From Lampris incognitus (lineage: Eukaryota; Chordata; Actinopteri; Lampriformes; Lampridae), in assembly GCF_029633865.1 (NCBI RefSeq), contig NC_079213.1, forward strand, positions 102,510,923-102,574,922: a DNA stretch of 64,000 nt, read 5' to 3'. Under the pieces are notes generated by a model. That model was given only the letters and a program-made list of their open reading frames with translations. It did not search any database and had not been told where the DNA came from. Of this stretch, positions 8,723-21,400 are shown piece by piece (position 1 is the first letter of the stretch; each line of letters starts with the position of its first letter). The translations under genes were made by a program, and so were the position numbers.

Positions 8723-11700
8723 CTGGAAGGATTTATATTTTTTACATACCATCAGTGAAAATCTGCAAAAACATTTTGTTGGTGTTATTACAAAAACTTG
8801 GTTGGTTGAAAAACTTGGATTCATACCTGTTTTCTGGGATTAGGTGAATGGCGCGGTGCAGGTCAGCCGTGGAGGACATTTTGACCGCAGGGAATCTGGG
8901 TGTGGAGAAAGTTGTGTGGGGCTCGGGTTTATGCTTGTTTGACTTTTCTGGAGATGACGTTTCACCGGCCTCGGACTCAGCTGTAGAAAATAAGAAAGAA
9001 GGTGCAATTAAGTCCTGCGAGAAGAGCGATATATATATATTCTAACATAATTGGTGGGATTTATGAGAAGATTGTTAATTACATATTGAAAAGGCGCTTT
9101 TCGACTTCGACAATGGGGGTTTCTTTGAGTCTGCAAATGGCGTCAAGTTTAAAAACTGGTGTTTGAGCCATGTAGCACGGTCCTCCTCAAAGGCCTTTCT
9201 CTGCAAGATAAACAAAAGCTGTATCAGAAACATTTATTCATTTTCTTCATCTTTTCCAGGGTCCTGAGTAGCTGCAGTTTGTCCCACCAGCTAAGTGACT
9301 CAGTTGACTTTAGCTGTCAAAGATACACAATGCAAGTCATTATATTGTAAGTGCTTGTAAGTGCTTCTGTTTTGCTAGTGGCTATAGACCTTTTTCACAG
9401 CAGTCATTTTAGTAATAATAATAATAATTACATTTACATAGGGCTTTATCTAGACACCCAAAGTGCTTCACTTGAAGGGAGTAACCCACCTCAACCACCA
9501 CCTGGGTGATGCATGGCAGCCTTTTGCACCAGAACGCTCACCACACATCAACTTGAGGTGGAGAGGGAGGAATCATTGAGCCAATTACGCAAGGGGATGA
9601 TGAGGTGGCCAGATGGAGAGCCAGGTTGGGAATTTTGCCAGGACACCCCCTACTCTTTGTGATAAGTGCCATGGGATCTTTAATGACCACAGTGAGTCAG
9701 GACCTCAGTTTAACATCTCATCCGAAGGATGGAATCTCCTACAGCACAGTGTCCCCATCACTGCACTGTGGCATTGGGATTCGATGTTCGTTGTTATTAT
9801 TAGCCCTGTGATGGCCTGGCAGCCTGTCCAGGGTGTCTCCTCGCCTGCTGCCCAATGACTGCTGGGATGGGCTCCAGCATCCCTGCGACCTTGAGAGCAG
9901 GATAGGTGGTTTGGATAATGGAGGGATGTTATTATTAGGACCAGAGGGAAGACTGCCCCCCTACTGGCCCACTTACACCACTTCTGGCAGCAACTCATTT
10001 TCCCACAAGGTCTCCCATCCAAGTACTAGCCAAGCCCGCCCCTGCTTAGCTTCCATCAATTGGCAGAGCCGGGGTACATGTTGGTATGGCTGCCGGCATT
10101 TTGACATGAAATAGTAGGTAAACACAAGTGTAACTAATGACATCAATTAAGGCTCTGTACCTAAATACAACAGATCCTTCATTAATGTCATCAGTAACAC
10201 CTGTGTTTACCTACTATTTCATGTCAAAATGGCTGCTGTGAAAAAGATCTATTGAGGCTAAGATTTAGACATCTACTCGAGATTCACTTTTTAACCACTT
10301 TTTTTATAATTTAGATGTGCCTTTTAGGCTAAAAGCCATCTACATTTGGTTGAAAATTGAAAGTCTGGTAATCTTAGCGTTAATAGCAACCTAAACAATT
10401 AAAAGTATTCCAGCACAATATATAAACTTGTGTTGTGTATCTTGGACAGTTAAAGTTGTTTGGGTGATACATAATTATGGAATAACGAATTAAACAATTT
10501 GGTATGAAAGGAGCCTAGATTTAGTCATATATATATATATTCTGAGCTTGATGAGTGCTAACGTGTAGCCGCATGTTGAAATTGGGTGTAGTGGTGAGGG
10601 GGTCTGTGAGGGTTGATGGTCCATTTCCCACTAAAAGCCACCACTGCTGTACTGATGATTACTGCAGTCTCATTAGTGCGCTATATTTTTGTTGCACAAT
10701 TTTTTTTGGATCCCCCCTCCCCTTTTCTCCCCAATTGCCCTTGGTCAATTACCCCACTCTCCGAGTCATCCCGGTCGCTGCTCCGCCCCCTTTGCTGATC
10801 CGGGGAGGGCTGCAGACTACCACATGCCTCCTCCAATACATGTGGAGTTACCAGCTGCTTCTTTTCACCTGACAGTGAGGAGTTTCACCAGGGGGATGTA
10901 GCGTGTGGGAAGATCACGCTATTCCCCCCAGCCCCCCCCCACGAACAGAAACCCCGACCGACCAGAGGAGGCACTAGTGCAGTGACCAGGACACATACCC
11001 ACATCCGGCTTCCCACCCGCAGACACAGCCAATTGTGTCCATAGGGTCGCCCGTGTACAATTAAGTTACACAGGTAATTCCGTACAAGTGAACAGGAAGT
11101 ACAGTTGCAGTTTCAGAGTGTTGATGGTAGTTTGCTATTGTGAATGCACATGAGCAATTTTAATACACTGATGGAAGCTAGCTAAGTTTCAGCCCAAAGT
11201 AACATAGTCTGTTATGTACTTAACACACAGAAAAACAGCTAATTTGTTAAAATTCTGATTAAATAAATGTCTTATTTCATTTTTGATTCAATTATTTTCC
11301 CCCTCTCTTGAGACCTCACCTCATGGCTCAGTCTTATAGCCGCCTCGGTGAAGTTCCTCCTCTCCTTCTCGAAGTTCTTCCTCTGTTCTTCCAGAGTCCT
11401 CCACTCCTCCTTCAGGCGCTCCTTCTCCTCCAGCATGTAGCAGTCGTTCAGCAGGGACGCCATCTCCTCGTCGCACGGAGAGCTCAGCTGTTGCTACAGG
11501 AGCAAGGGAAACATGAGACGGCGTTGAAACAGCACTCACGTCCTACATCCATCATAGTGTGAAGTAGCAAAGGCAGCAAGACGGTCCAGTGGTTAGTGAG
11601 GTTATCCTAGGTTTGATCTGTCAAAACTTCCTTCAGATATTTAACCCTACCTGCTCCACAGGTGCCACACCAGCTGGCTGCACAGAGAAGACGTCAATAA

Positions 11701-11902
11701 AACTTTAATGATATTAAAACACATGAAAGAAAAATGCATATTCACATCCAAGGTCTGGTCTTCGACATCAGCTGGTGTATGAGGTTTTGTGGTTTTGGAA
11801 AAAGCAAGCATTTCCCATTGAGCACCAAAGAAGTGTCGAGTCTATGTAGTGCTGGGCGATAAATATTATCAAAATGATTATAGAGAATTTTACATGATAT
11901 AT

Positions 11903-11957
<55 letters not shown>

Positions 11958-14738
11958 TCATGATATCTGCTTACATATTCAAAAATACCATGTTTAAGAA
12001 TCAAACTAAGGTTCATCACACTGAACTGTTTGGTAATGTAAAGTATAACGTCAACCCAAAACTATGCTGGAAGTTGGCACACCCCGGTCCCCGCCTTTGC
12101 CTGCTGCCCGCCCTGCATTGCACACTACCCCAATGCTCATCCCCGTGGGTGGTGGGTTCAAGGGTGTCAAATGATACTCCCACAGATATTTCAGATCTCA
12201 TTTTGTGAGACATTTTATGCAACAGATTCTCATTATCATGAATTTAGACCACAAAGTTGTGTATCACGATATCTGAATTTCATCCCGATAAAATTCCATT
12301 GAAAGACAATAAATTACAATATTGAATTATTGCCCAGCTCTAAATCTAAGTCAATTGTATTCTGCCAAGTGCAATGGAGGACTATGACTATTAGAATCAC
12401 AAGTCCACCCTCTGTCTGTTTGAATGTGGATTTATGAGTGAAATCAGACAGTGTAATTTTGGGCTGTTTTTGAAATCTGTATACACATGGCCCTCTATTT
12501 AACATGGTTGAGTATTACTTTTTTTTTTTAACTCCTGCTTATGTATGCACTATTGCTTATTGTGTGTTTTATTGTTGATTGCACGAATGTTTTTTTACTG
12601 CTTTGTTTTATTTATTTATTCCCCCCCACCCCCTTTTCTCTGAATTGTACTTGGCCAATTACCCCACTCTTCCGAGCCATCCCGGTCACTGCTCCACCCA
12701 CTCTGCTGATCCGGGGAGGGCTGCAGGCTACCACATGCCTCCTCCGATACATGTGGAGTCGCCAGCCACTTCTTTTCACCTGACAGTGAGGAGTTTTGCC
12801 AGGGGGGCGTAGTGTGTGGGAGGATCACGCTACTCCCCACAGTCCCCCCTCCCTCCTTAACAGGTGCCCCAAATGACCAGAGGAGGCGCTAGTGCAGCGA
12901 CCAGGACACATACCCACATCCAGCTTCCCACCCGCAAACACAGCCAATTGTGTCTGTAGGGACACCTGACCAAGCTGGAGGTAACACGGGGATCCGAACC
13001 AGAGATCCCTGTGTTGGTAGACAACGGAATAGACCGCCATGCCACCCGGACGCCCTACTGCTTTGTTTTATTGTATTTGATGTAAGGTGACCTTGAGTGT
13101 CATGAAAGGCGCCTTTAAATAAAATGTATTATTATTATTATTATTATTATTAGTAGTAGTAGTAGTAGTAGTAGTAGTATATTACTTCTTGGAGTGAATG
13201 AAATATTTGTAATGGAACTATTTGGAACAGAATTCTGCAGGTGGCATTGATGTCAGCGATCTGAGGATGTAAGCTCACTGTGGATTCTCTGTACATTGCT
13301 CTGGGTGGGATTGTCAGCCACAGGGCTACAATAATGACAGTCCGGCTGTACCTGCAGTAGCTGCTGTTGGGTGTGAATGAAGTCTTTGCACTGTTGGATC
13401 TCGAGTTTCAGTCTGTCCATCTCCTGCTCATGAGCCTCTCGTGGAATGGCGTCCACGTTGGATGCTGATTAGCCACCACAGACAGATAGAAAGACAACAA
13501 TGATTTCACTGCAGTCTGAACAGGGAAGAATGGCAAAAGAAGTGTTTCATTGAGCTTAAGTGTTTGTTTTGTTTTGGCTGTCATAAAAAGTGATCAGAGG
13601 TGTGTCATCAAAAATCAATGTATTTGAGTTGTTTCAGTGATTTAGCCTGATGGCTCAATATAGGTATTTACGACATGGATAAAGGATTCCAAGAAAATAA
13701 AATATAAAGCCTTGTTCACCTCAAACTGTTAATGCTATAAATGAAATATTTTACCATTTTTGCTGAACTTGGTGGGGAAATTTATTTTGGCCTTCTCTCT
13801 GTATAAGCCTTCTCTCTAAAAGTATCAACTCCACAATATTCTGATTCTTATAACTGTTACTACTATTATAAAACTACTATTGCTGCTGTTACTACATCTA
13901 ACATCCTGTCACTGATAATGTTGACATGTTAAGTAAAACGGTATATTTATCCAGTTACCATATTAATTAGCACTTGTTGCTCATAATAACACAGTGTAAA
14001 TTGTGTAATGTAGACAAACAATGAGAAAATGGTTGTCCTCCAACTAGAGAAACTCAGACTATTCTCCCCAAAGTGACCACTAGAGGTCTCTGCTGATTTG
14101 TGACTAGATTAATAAACTGGGATAAATTCAAACCAGACCCAAAACTATCAAATTCAGCCTTTGTGAAACATTTTATTTGCATATGGTAGTGAGGCTGATG
14201 CTGGAGTAACAGGTATCCATCAGCACTTTCCAAGGTCAAACAGATACTGGAGAGTATGAGGAAGACTGACCTTGGCTATCCAGTCTTTCGACATGGCTCT
14301 TCAGTCTTCTCCACTGCAGGCGAATGCTGTTAGTCAATTTCTCTCGTGCCAGCATGCAGGACAGTTCCACACTCTCCTTACCACAGTCGAACACTTCCTC
14401 ATCCTCCTCCGAGTCAGCCTGGCACCAAAATGAGAACTCCAGTCAATATAATGCAGACAGTCATAAGGTGCCATTAAACAAACACTAAACCTTCATGGGT
14501 TAGGTAACAGCTGAATTGCAAACGATCATCAGCAGCAAATCCATTGTAAATTCATTGCTGATCAGTTTCACCTGTGACTGGTAAGGTTGTCGCCTCATAT
14601 CTCTGACAGATAACTAACATCCATCCATCCATTACCCAAACCGCTTATCCTGCTTGCGGGGATGCTGAAGCCTATCCCATCAGTTATTGGGCAGCAGGCA
14701 GGGAAACACACTGGACAGGTCACCAGTCCATCACAGGA

Positions 14739-14779
<41 letters not shown>

Positions 14780-17700
14780 GGACAATTTAGTATGGCTGAT
14801 TCATCTGACCTACATGTCTTTGGACTGTGGGAGGACACCGAAACACCCGGAGGAAACCCATGCACACACGGGAAGAAGATGCAAACTCCACACAGAGAAC
14901 GACCCGAGATGACCCCCAAGGTTGGACTACCCCAGGGCTCGAACCCAGGACCTTCTCGCTCTGAGGCGACTGTACTAACCACTGCACCACTGTGCCGCCC
15001 CCAGGTAACTAACAATCATCACAAATAAAACAACCCAAAAAAAAGAGTATATCTGATCTGACCTGTTGTTAAAACAACGAATGCAGTGAATTTGAGGGTC
15101 CAGCATTGCAAGATAAATTTCCTACCCTGCCAGCTGAGATCTTCCATCTTTAAATGAGAAAATACAGGCCAAATATGTCGATATCTAAATTGAAGTAAAC
15201 TCTATATAAAAGTTAAGAGCTACAATCCTGAAGATTGCTGATTTCGTTTAACTTAGTGACATGAGTGGTAATATGTTGTAACTGCAGTGGTGATCGATCA
15301 CATGATCCATTCCACATGAAACAGTCACCAGTGCTGTTGTGACAGCAAAACAAACAAACTATAAAACCTGGTTGAACCTGAGTTTTACTTATGGATGTAG
15401 TTATGAGTGTGTTGGTAAAGGTCTTCTACCAGCTTGTTCTGTCATATCTGCTTGTTATGTAGCACATTCACGGGGCAGGTGGGAACCGCCGCAACCGGGA
15501 CGCGAACCTGGGACGCGAACCTGGGGCCCCGCACCACTGGCGACTACGTTAACCAGTTGACTAAAGGGTCCGACCCGTTAGCCAAGGGCTACAGTGAGTC
15601 TACTTATCTGTGTACATTACACTACCCTCCTCCTTCGGGAAGCGTGTCCCCACGCTTCAGCATATCAGCTCCCTCACGCCTCTGGATGCACGTGCTTACA
15701 ATGGCCTCACGATCTCACCATCCCACTTCTGACACCAATGTAGTGAATTCGGGGGGCAGCCAGGAACTGCCACAGCCGGGACGCGAACTCATGTCTCCCG
15801 CACCACAGGCGACTATGTTAACCAGTCAACTAAAGGGTCCTACTCGTTAGCCAAGGGCAGCGAGTCTACTTATCCATGTGGCAGTTCCCAGCTGCCCCCC
15901 AAATTCGCTACATTGGAGTCAGAAGTGGGATGGTGAGACCGTGAGGCCATTGGAAGCGCGTGCGGCCAGAGGCGTGAGGGAGCTGATATGCTGAAGCGCT
16001 TCCCGAAGGAGGGGGGTAGTGTAACGTGCACGGACAAATAGACTCGCTGGCCCTTGGCTAATGGTTCGCACCCTTTAGTCGACTGGCTAATGTAGTCGCC
16101 TGTGGTGCAGGGGATCCAGGTTCACATCCTGGCTGTGGCAGTTCCTGGACTGCCCCCCGAATTCACTACATTAAACACAACAAATTTGAATTTTCTTTAT
16201 ATTTGCCATTATCCACCATATTCCTTTATATTTGGCTGCTATGATACAAACATAAAAGGCTACACGCCCTGCCATTTTTCCAACCAGACACTCACTATCA
16301 AAACAATCAATGACAAAAGTGTCCATGATTTAAATATTAATGGATTAGCTATTATTTTAAATAAACCAACGCTAGAAAGAATTAAAAAGGCTCTATTTCT
16401 GCATGTACACTACCGTTCAAAAGTTTGGGATCACCCAAACAATTTCGTGTTTTCCATGAAAAGTCACACTTATTCACCACCATATGTTGTGAAATGAATA
16501 GAAAATAGAGTCAAGACATTGACAATGTTAGAAATAATGATTTGTATTTGAAATAAGATTTTTTTTACATCAAACTTTGCTTTCGTCAAAGAATCCTCCA
16601 TTTGCAGCAATTACAGCATTGCAGACCTTTGGCATTCTAGCTGTTAATTTGTTGAGGTAATCTGGAGAAATTGCACCCCACGCTTCCAGAAGCAGCTCCC
16701 ACAAGTTGGATTGGTTGGATGGGCACTTCTTTGAGCAGATTGAGTTTCTGGAGCATCACATTTGTGGGGTCAATTAAACGCTCAAAATGGCCAGAAAAAG
16801 AGAACTTTCATCTGAAACTCGACAGTCTATTCTTGTTCTTAGAAATGAAGGCTATTCCATGCGAGAAATTGCTAAGAAATTGAAGATTTCCTACACCGGT
16901 GTGTACTACTCCCTTCAGAGGACAGCACAAACAGGCTCTAACAGGTACTATTTAATGAAGATGCCAGTTGGGGACCTGTGAGGCGTCTGTTTCTCAAACT
17001 AGAGACTCTAATGTACTTATCTTCTTGCTCAGTTGTGCAACGCGGCCTCCCACTTCTTTTTCTACTCTGGTTAGAGCCTGTTTGTGCTGTCCTCTGAAGG
17101 GAGTAGTACACACCGGTGTAGGAAATCTTCAATTTCTTAGCAATTTCTCGCATGGAATAGCCTTCATTTCTAAGAACAAGAATAGACTGTCGAGTTTCAG
17201 ATGAAAGTTCTCTTTTTCTGGCCATTTTGAGCGTTTAATTGACCCCACAAATGTGATGCTCCAGAAACTCAATCTGCTCAAAGAAGTGCCCATCCAACCA
17301 ATCCAACTTGTGGGAGCTGCTTCTGGAAGCGTGGGGTGTAATTTCTCCAGATTACCTCAACAAATTAACAGCTAGAATGCCAAAGGTCTGCAATGCTGTA
17401 ATTGCTGCAAATGGAGGATTCTTTGACGAAAGCAAAGTTTGATGTAAAAAAAATCTTATTTCAAATACAAATCATTATTTCTAACCTTGTCAATGTCTTG
17501 ACTCTATTTTCTATTCATTTCACAACATATGGTGGTGAATAAGTGTGACTTTTCATGGAAAACACAAAATTGTTTGGGTGATCCCAAACTTTTGAACGGT
17601 AGTGTAAATGTTATCTTAACTTTAAGGGAGCAGCCAAACTTTATTAAGACTACAGCCTCAAGGCCGATTTACTTCTGAGCTGAGATCTGATCTGAGACTG

Positions 17701-18375
17701 GTGGCTTGGTTTTACGAAAACATTTTTCCTTGTCGTACAGCACAAAAGCAGTCTGGTTCAGACATAAGAAAGGAGAAGAAAAAAAAGCACAAAAACGTGT
17801 CTAACCTGTACGGGACCGTCATCGTGTTTCTTCCCTTCTAGTGTCGGCTTCTTTGAACTGAGGATGGATACCATGTCTCTCTTCATCTGCTGCAGCACTT
17901 TGCTGAGCTCGGCGTTCTCCACTAACAGCTCCTTCTGCCGGTTGTCGTAGTCACTCAGTAGAGTCTTGTACATTTCTCCCTCGTGTCTTTGGGAAGAAAA
18001 AGAGAAAGGATTGTTTATTTGGGATGAGGGAAGACTTAGTGAGGTTGTCCCAAAGCACTCTGACCCTGCACCCAAACACAGGGCAACAGGACAGTGTCCC
18101 ACTTGCAATATTAATATATAATATTTAGGGATTAAAAACTACATGGGTTCGGGGGGGCGGCACGGTGGCACAGTGGTTAGCGCAGTCGCCTCACAGCAAG
18201 AAGGTCCTGGGTTCGAGCCCTGGGGTAGTCCAACCTTGGGGGTCGTCCTAGGTTGTCCTCTGTGTAGAGTTTGCATGTTCTCCCCGTGTCTGCGTGGGTT
18301 TCCTCCGGGTGCTCCAGTTTCCTCCCACAGTCCAAAGACATGTAGGTCAGGTGAATCGGCCGTACTAAATTGTCG

Positions 18376-18470
<95 letters not shown>

Positions 18471-21400
18471 TGCGTGTGTGGGCCCTGGGATGGCCTGGTG
18501 GCCTGTCCAGGGTGTCCCCCCGCCTGCCGCCCAATGACTGCTGGGACAGGGTCCAGCATCCCCGCAACCCTGAAAGCAGGATAAGCTGTTTGGATAATGG
18601 ATGGATGGACATGTTCGGGGGGCATCCGGGTAGTGTAGCGGTCTATTCCGTTGCCTACCAACACAAGGATTGTAGGGTCAAGTCCCCGTGTTACCTCTGG
18701 CTTGGTCGGGCGTCCCTACAGACACAATAAGCCGTGTCTGCAGGTAGGAAGCCAGATGTGGGTATGTGTCCTGGTCACTGCACTAGCGCTTCCTCTGGTC
18801 GGTCGGGCACCTGTTCTTGAGGGAGGGGGAGCTGGGGGGAATAGCGTGATCCTCCCACACGCTACGTCCCCCTGCTGAAACGCCTCAGTGTCAGGTGAAA
18901 AGAAGCGGCTGGCGACTCCACATGTATCAGAGGAAGCATGTGGTAGTCTGCGGACCTCCCTGGATCGGCAGAGGGGGTGGAGAAGCGACCGGGACGGCTT
19001 GGAAGAGTGGGGTAATTGGCCGGATCCAATTGGGGAGAAAAAAAAAGGGGGGGGGAGTACATTTGTTCTTACAACTAGTCATGCTGCTGTTGAATGCGTC
19101 TGGTAAAATTAAACGACTGAAAATATTAGAGCAAAATTATCTTTAAATAACCATGTAAGAATACTGTGTTTACTTCCATTCTGCGTCTTTAAAACTATCA
19201 GAATCCGTCATTAGTAGTCTCTTAAGTCAGCAACATGTAAACTGTACTCTAAATTTTAGAGTACAGTTTACAGTATGTTTTAGAGTCTAAAACATACTGA
19301 GCTGTTCATAGATGTAAACTATGACCCCACACTATGAGGCCTGGACCACATAAGCTGCCACAAGTAAAGCGGATTTTGTCTTTATCTTGTGTTCTTGGTT
19401 CAGATAAATCCAGATCAGGTTGAGTTGCAGTGTGATGCTGCTTGTCCCCTAAATGATAATCCACTAGAATCTAAAACATCAATGTCATTTTAAACAACTT
19501 GTTCAGCAGAAACGGAAAGCAAGCTATTTACTGTAATGATAATAATTTTTACTTTGTCTGATAGAAGCTTCTCCGGTGTGGTATAACTTGCAATAAAGCA
19601 AATCTGAATTCATGCACCGCTAATATTAATGGCACAAAAACAATCAAGCTAAGCAACAGATTGACTTATCAGAGGCAGTGATCTAGCCTCTGGGATGTAT
19701 GTGTGCATGCCTAAATGCAGAGGGGAATATTTAATCGCGTCATGTTTTACATTTAAATTAGTAATAACATGTTTTAGAGTTCCACACTGCCACCATTTCA
19801 ATATCCTTTGCTCCTTAAAAATGAACTAATACTGTCTAGAACATGGAGGGAGGATGTGATGATTTGAGATTTAGAACATGGAAGATGAGTTTAAAGTACT
19901 TGGAGTCAACTGTCCACAGTAACGGGGAGTGCAGAAGAGAGGTGAAGGAGAGTGCAGGGAGGGTGGAGTGGGTGGAGAAGAGTGTAAGGAGTGGTCTGTG
20001 ACAGAAGGGTTACCAGCAAGAGTTAAAGGGAAGGTTTACAAGACTGTTGTGAGACGATCTATGTTATATGGTTTGGAGACAGTGGCACTGATGAAAAGAC
20101 AGGAGGCGGAGCTGGAGGTGGCAGAGTTGAAGATGCTAAGATTTTCATTGGGAGTGATGAAGAAGGACAGGATTAGGAATGATTATATTAGAGGGACTGC
20201 TCAAGTTGGATGGCTTGGAGACAAAGCAGGAGAGGCAAGATTGAGATGGCTCGGACATGTGTGGAGGAGAGATGCTGGGTCTACTGGGAGAAGGATGCTG
20301 AATATGGAGCTGCCAGGGAAGAGGAAAAGAGGAAAGCCAAAGAGGAGGTTTATGGATGTGGTGAGAGAGGACATGCAGGTGGCTGGTGTGACGGAGGAAG
20401 ATGCAGAGGACAGGAAGCAATGGAAATGGATGATCCACTGCGGCGACCTCTAACGGGAGCAGCCGAAGGTAGTAGTAGTATTATTATTTTAAAAGCAAGG
20501 TTCTTTCTTGTAAAATGAAACTCATCACTTTCAAAGCTTTGACCGCATCGCCCATTTTGAAAATTTCTATTTTCACCCCACCATCCACACATACAAGTAC
20601 GTTTTTTGCTCATAGATTTTTGTTTATGTACTTGTTTTATAAAGTTATGTGATTATTAATGTGCCCCATGTGAGCAAACCAGAACTTCCGTTCATTGTCT
20701 GTGTACACAGAATTAACGTCAAGACATCAACATCATTGAAAGTGTACGTACTTGGCTTCTGTCTTTCCAGTTTTCCAAAGACTCCTCTTCCCATCAGCTC
20801 TTCCAATGTAGTTTAACACTTCAATAGCTGAGGGTGAAACAGCAACAAATCAGAAAACAACAACTTGGGAAAAAGATTAGTCTTAAAACATGATGATGCA
20901 CACCTTGGGAAAATGTGTAAAATAATCCTCTTTATAAACTACTTGTATTTGGGGAGAGTAAAAATTCATTCAAAGGTGGAAAAGGGGGCGTGAGAGAGTT
21001 TCCATTTCACCTTGTTTTTTCTCCTTTTTGTCCACCAGGAGTTGATTCAGACGCTCTTTCAGTTTATTGAATTCTCTCTCCTTCCTCTTCATGTCATGAT
21101 TGTATTGACTGGCCCGGCTTGCAATTATGTTCTGAAGTTTTTGGACCTGCCAAGGCATCGGGGGAGAAAAACTAAATATTCAGACATGGCTATAACCCCA
21201 AACCAAGTTTCAATCCATATTATAGATATATATTATTTGTAATTTGCCCTAGGATTCCAGTGGTACAAGCCACCTTACCTCCTCTTTTTCATTTTTTAGA
21301 CAATTCTGCAAGCTTTTCACTTTCAGCTGTAGCTGGCGCTGTCTCTCATTGAGTACTGTGTTCTCCCTTTTGGAGACCTCGAGTTGGTCCTAGGATAGTG

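Larger units (their letters stand above)
9386..10250. mobile_element. Palindromic MITE split by a 5S-derived SINE
   Basis: The left arm at 9386-9410 (AGACCTTTTTCACAGCAG) pairs with 10229-10250. The next arm block (GACATGAAATAGTAGGTAAA) at 10103-10122 pairs with its inverse at 10206-10225. The full arm is about 66 bp. A SINE inserted at the CATTTT target separates the first 25 bp from the rest. Confidence 0.7.
16408..17604. mobile_element. Foldback Tc1/mariner element, near-perfect palindrome
   Basis: The arms 16408-16942 and 17070-17604 are inverted copies of about 535 bp with only a few mismatches and no net length difference. They are separated by a 127-bp spacer and flanked by TA (16406-16407 and 17605-17606). 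The termini CACTACCGTTCAAAAGTTTG are typical of a fish Tc1 family. Each arm includes the start of the transposase, so the element is head-to-head and non-autonomous. Confidence 0.92.

Noticed and set aside
10009-10090. Possible 5S rRNA gene on the minus strand
   Set aside because: The sequence diverges after about 90 bp and continues into a SINE body with a LINE-type tail; it is a 5S-derived retroposon.
11308-11562. Leu/Pro-rich plus-strand ORF
   Set aside because: It is the antisense of the ssx2ip coiled-coil exon at 11320-11493.
18376-18730. Long ORFs of alternating Cys-Val or Thr-His residues
   Set aside because: They are translations of the TG/CA microsatellite inside SINE B, not proteins.
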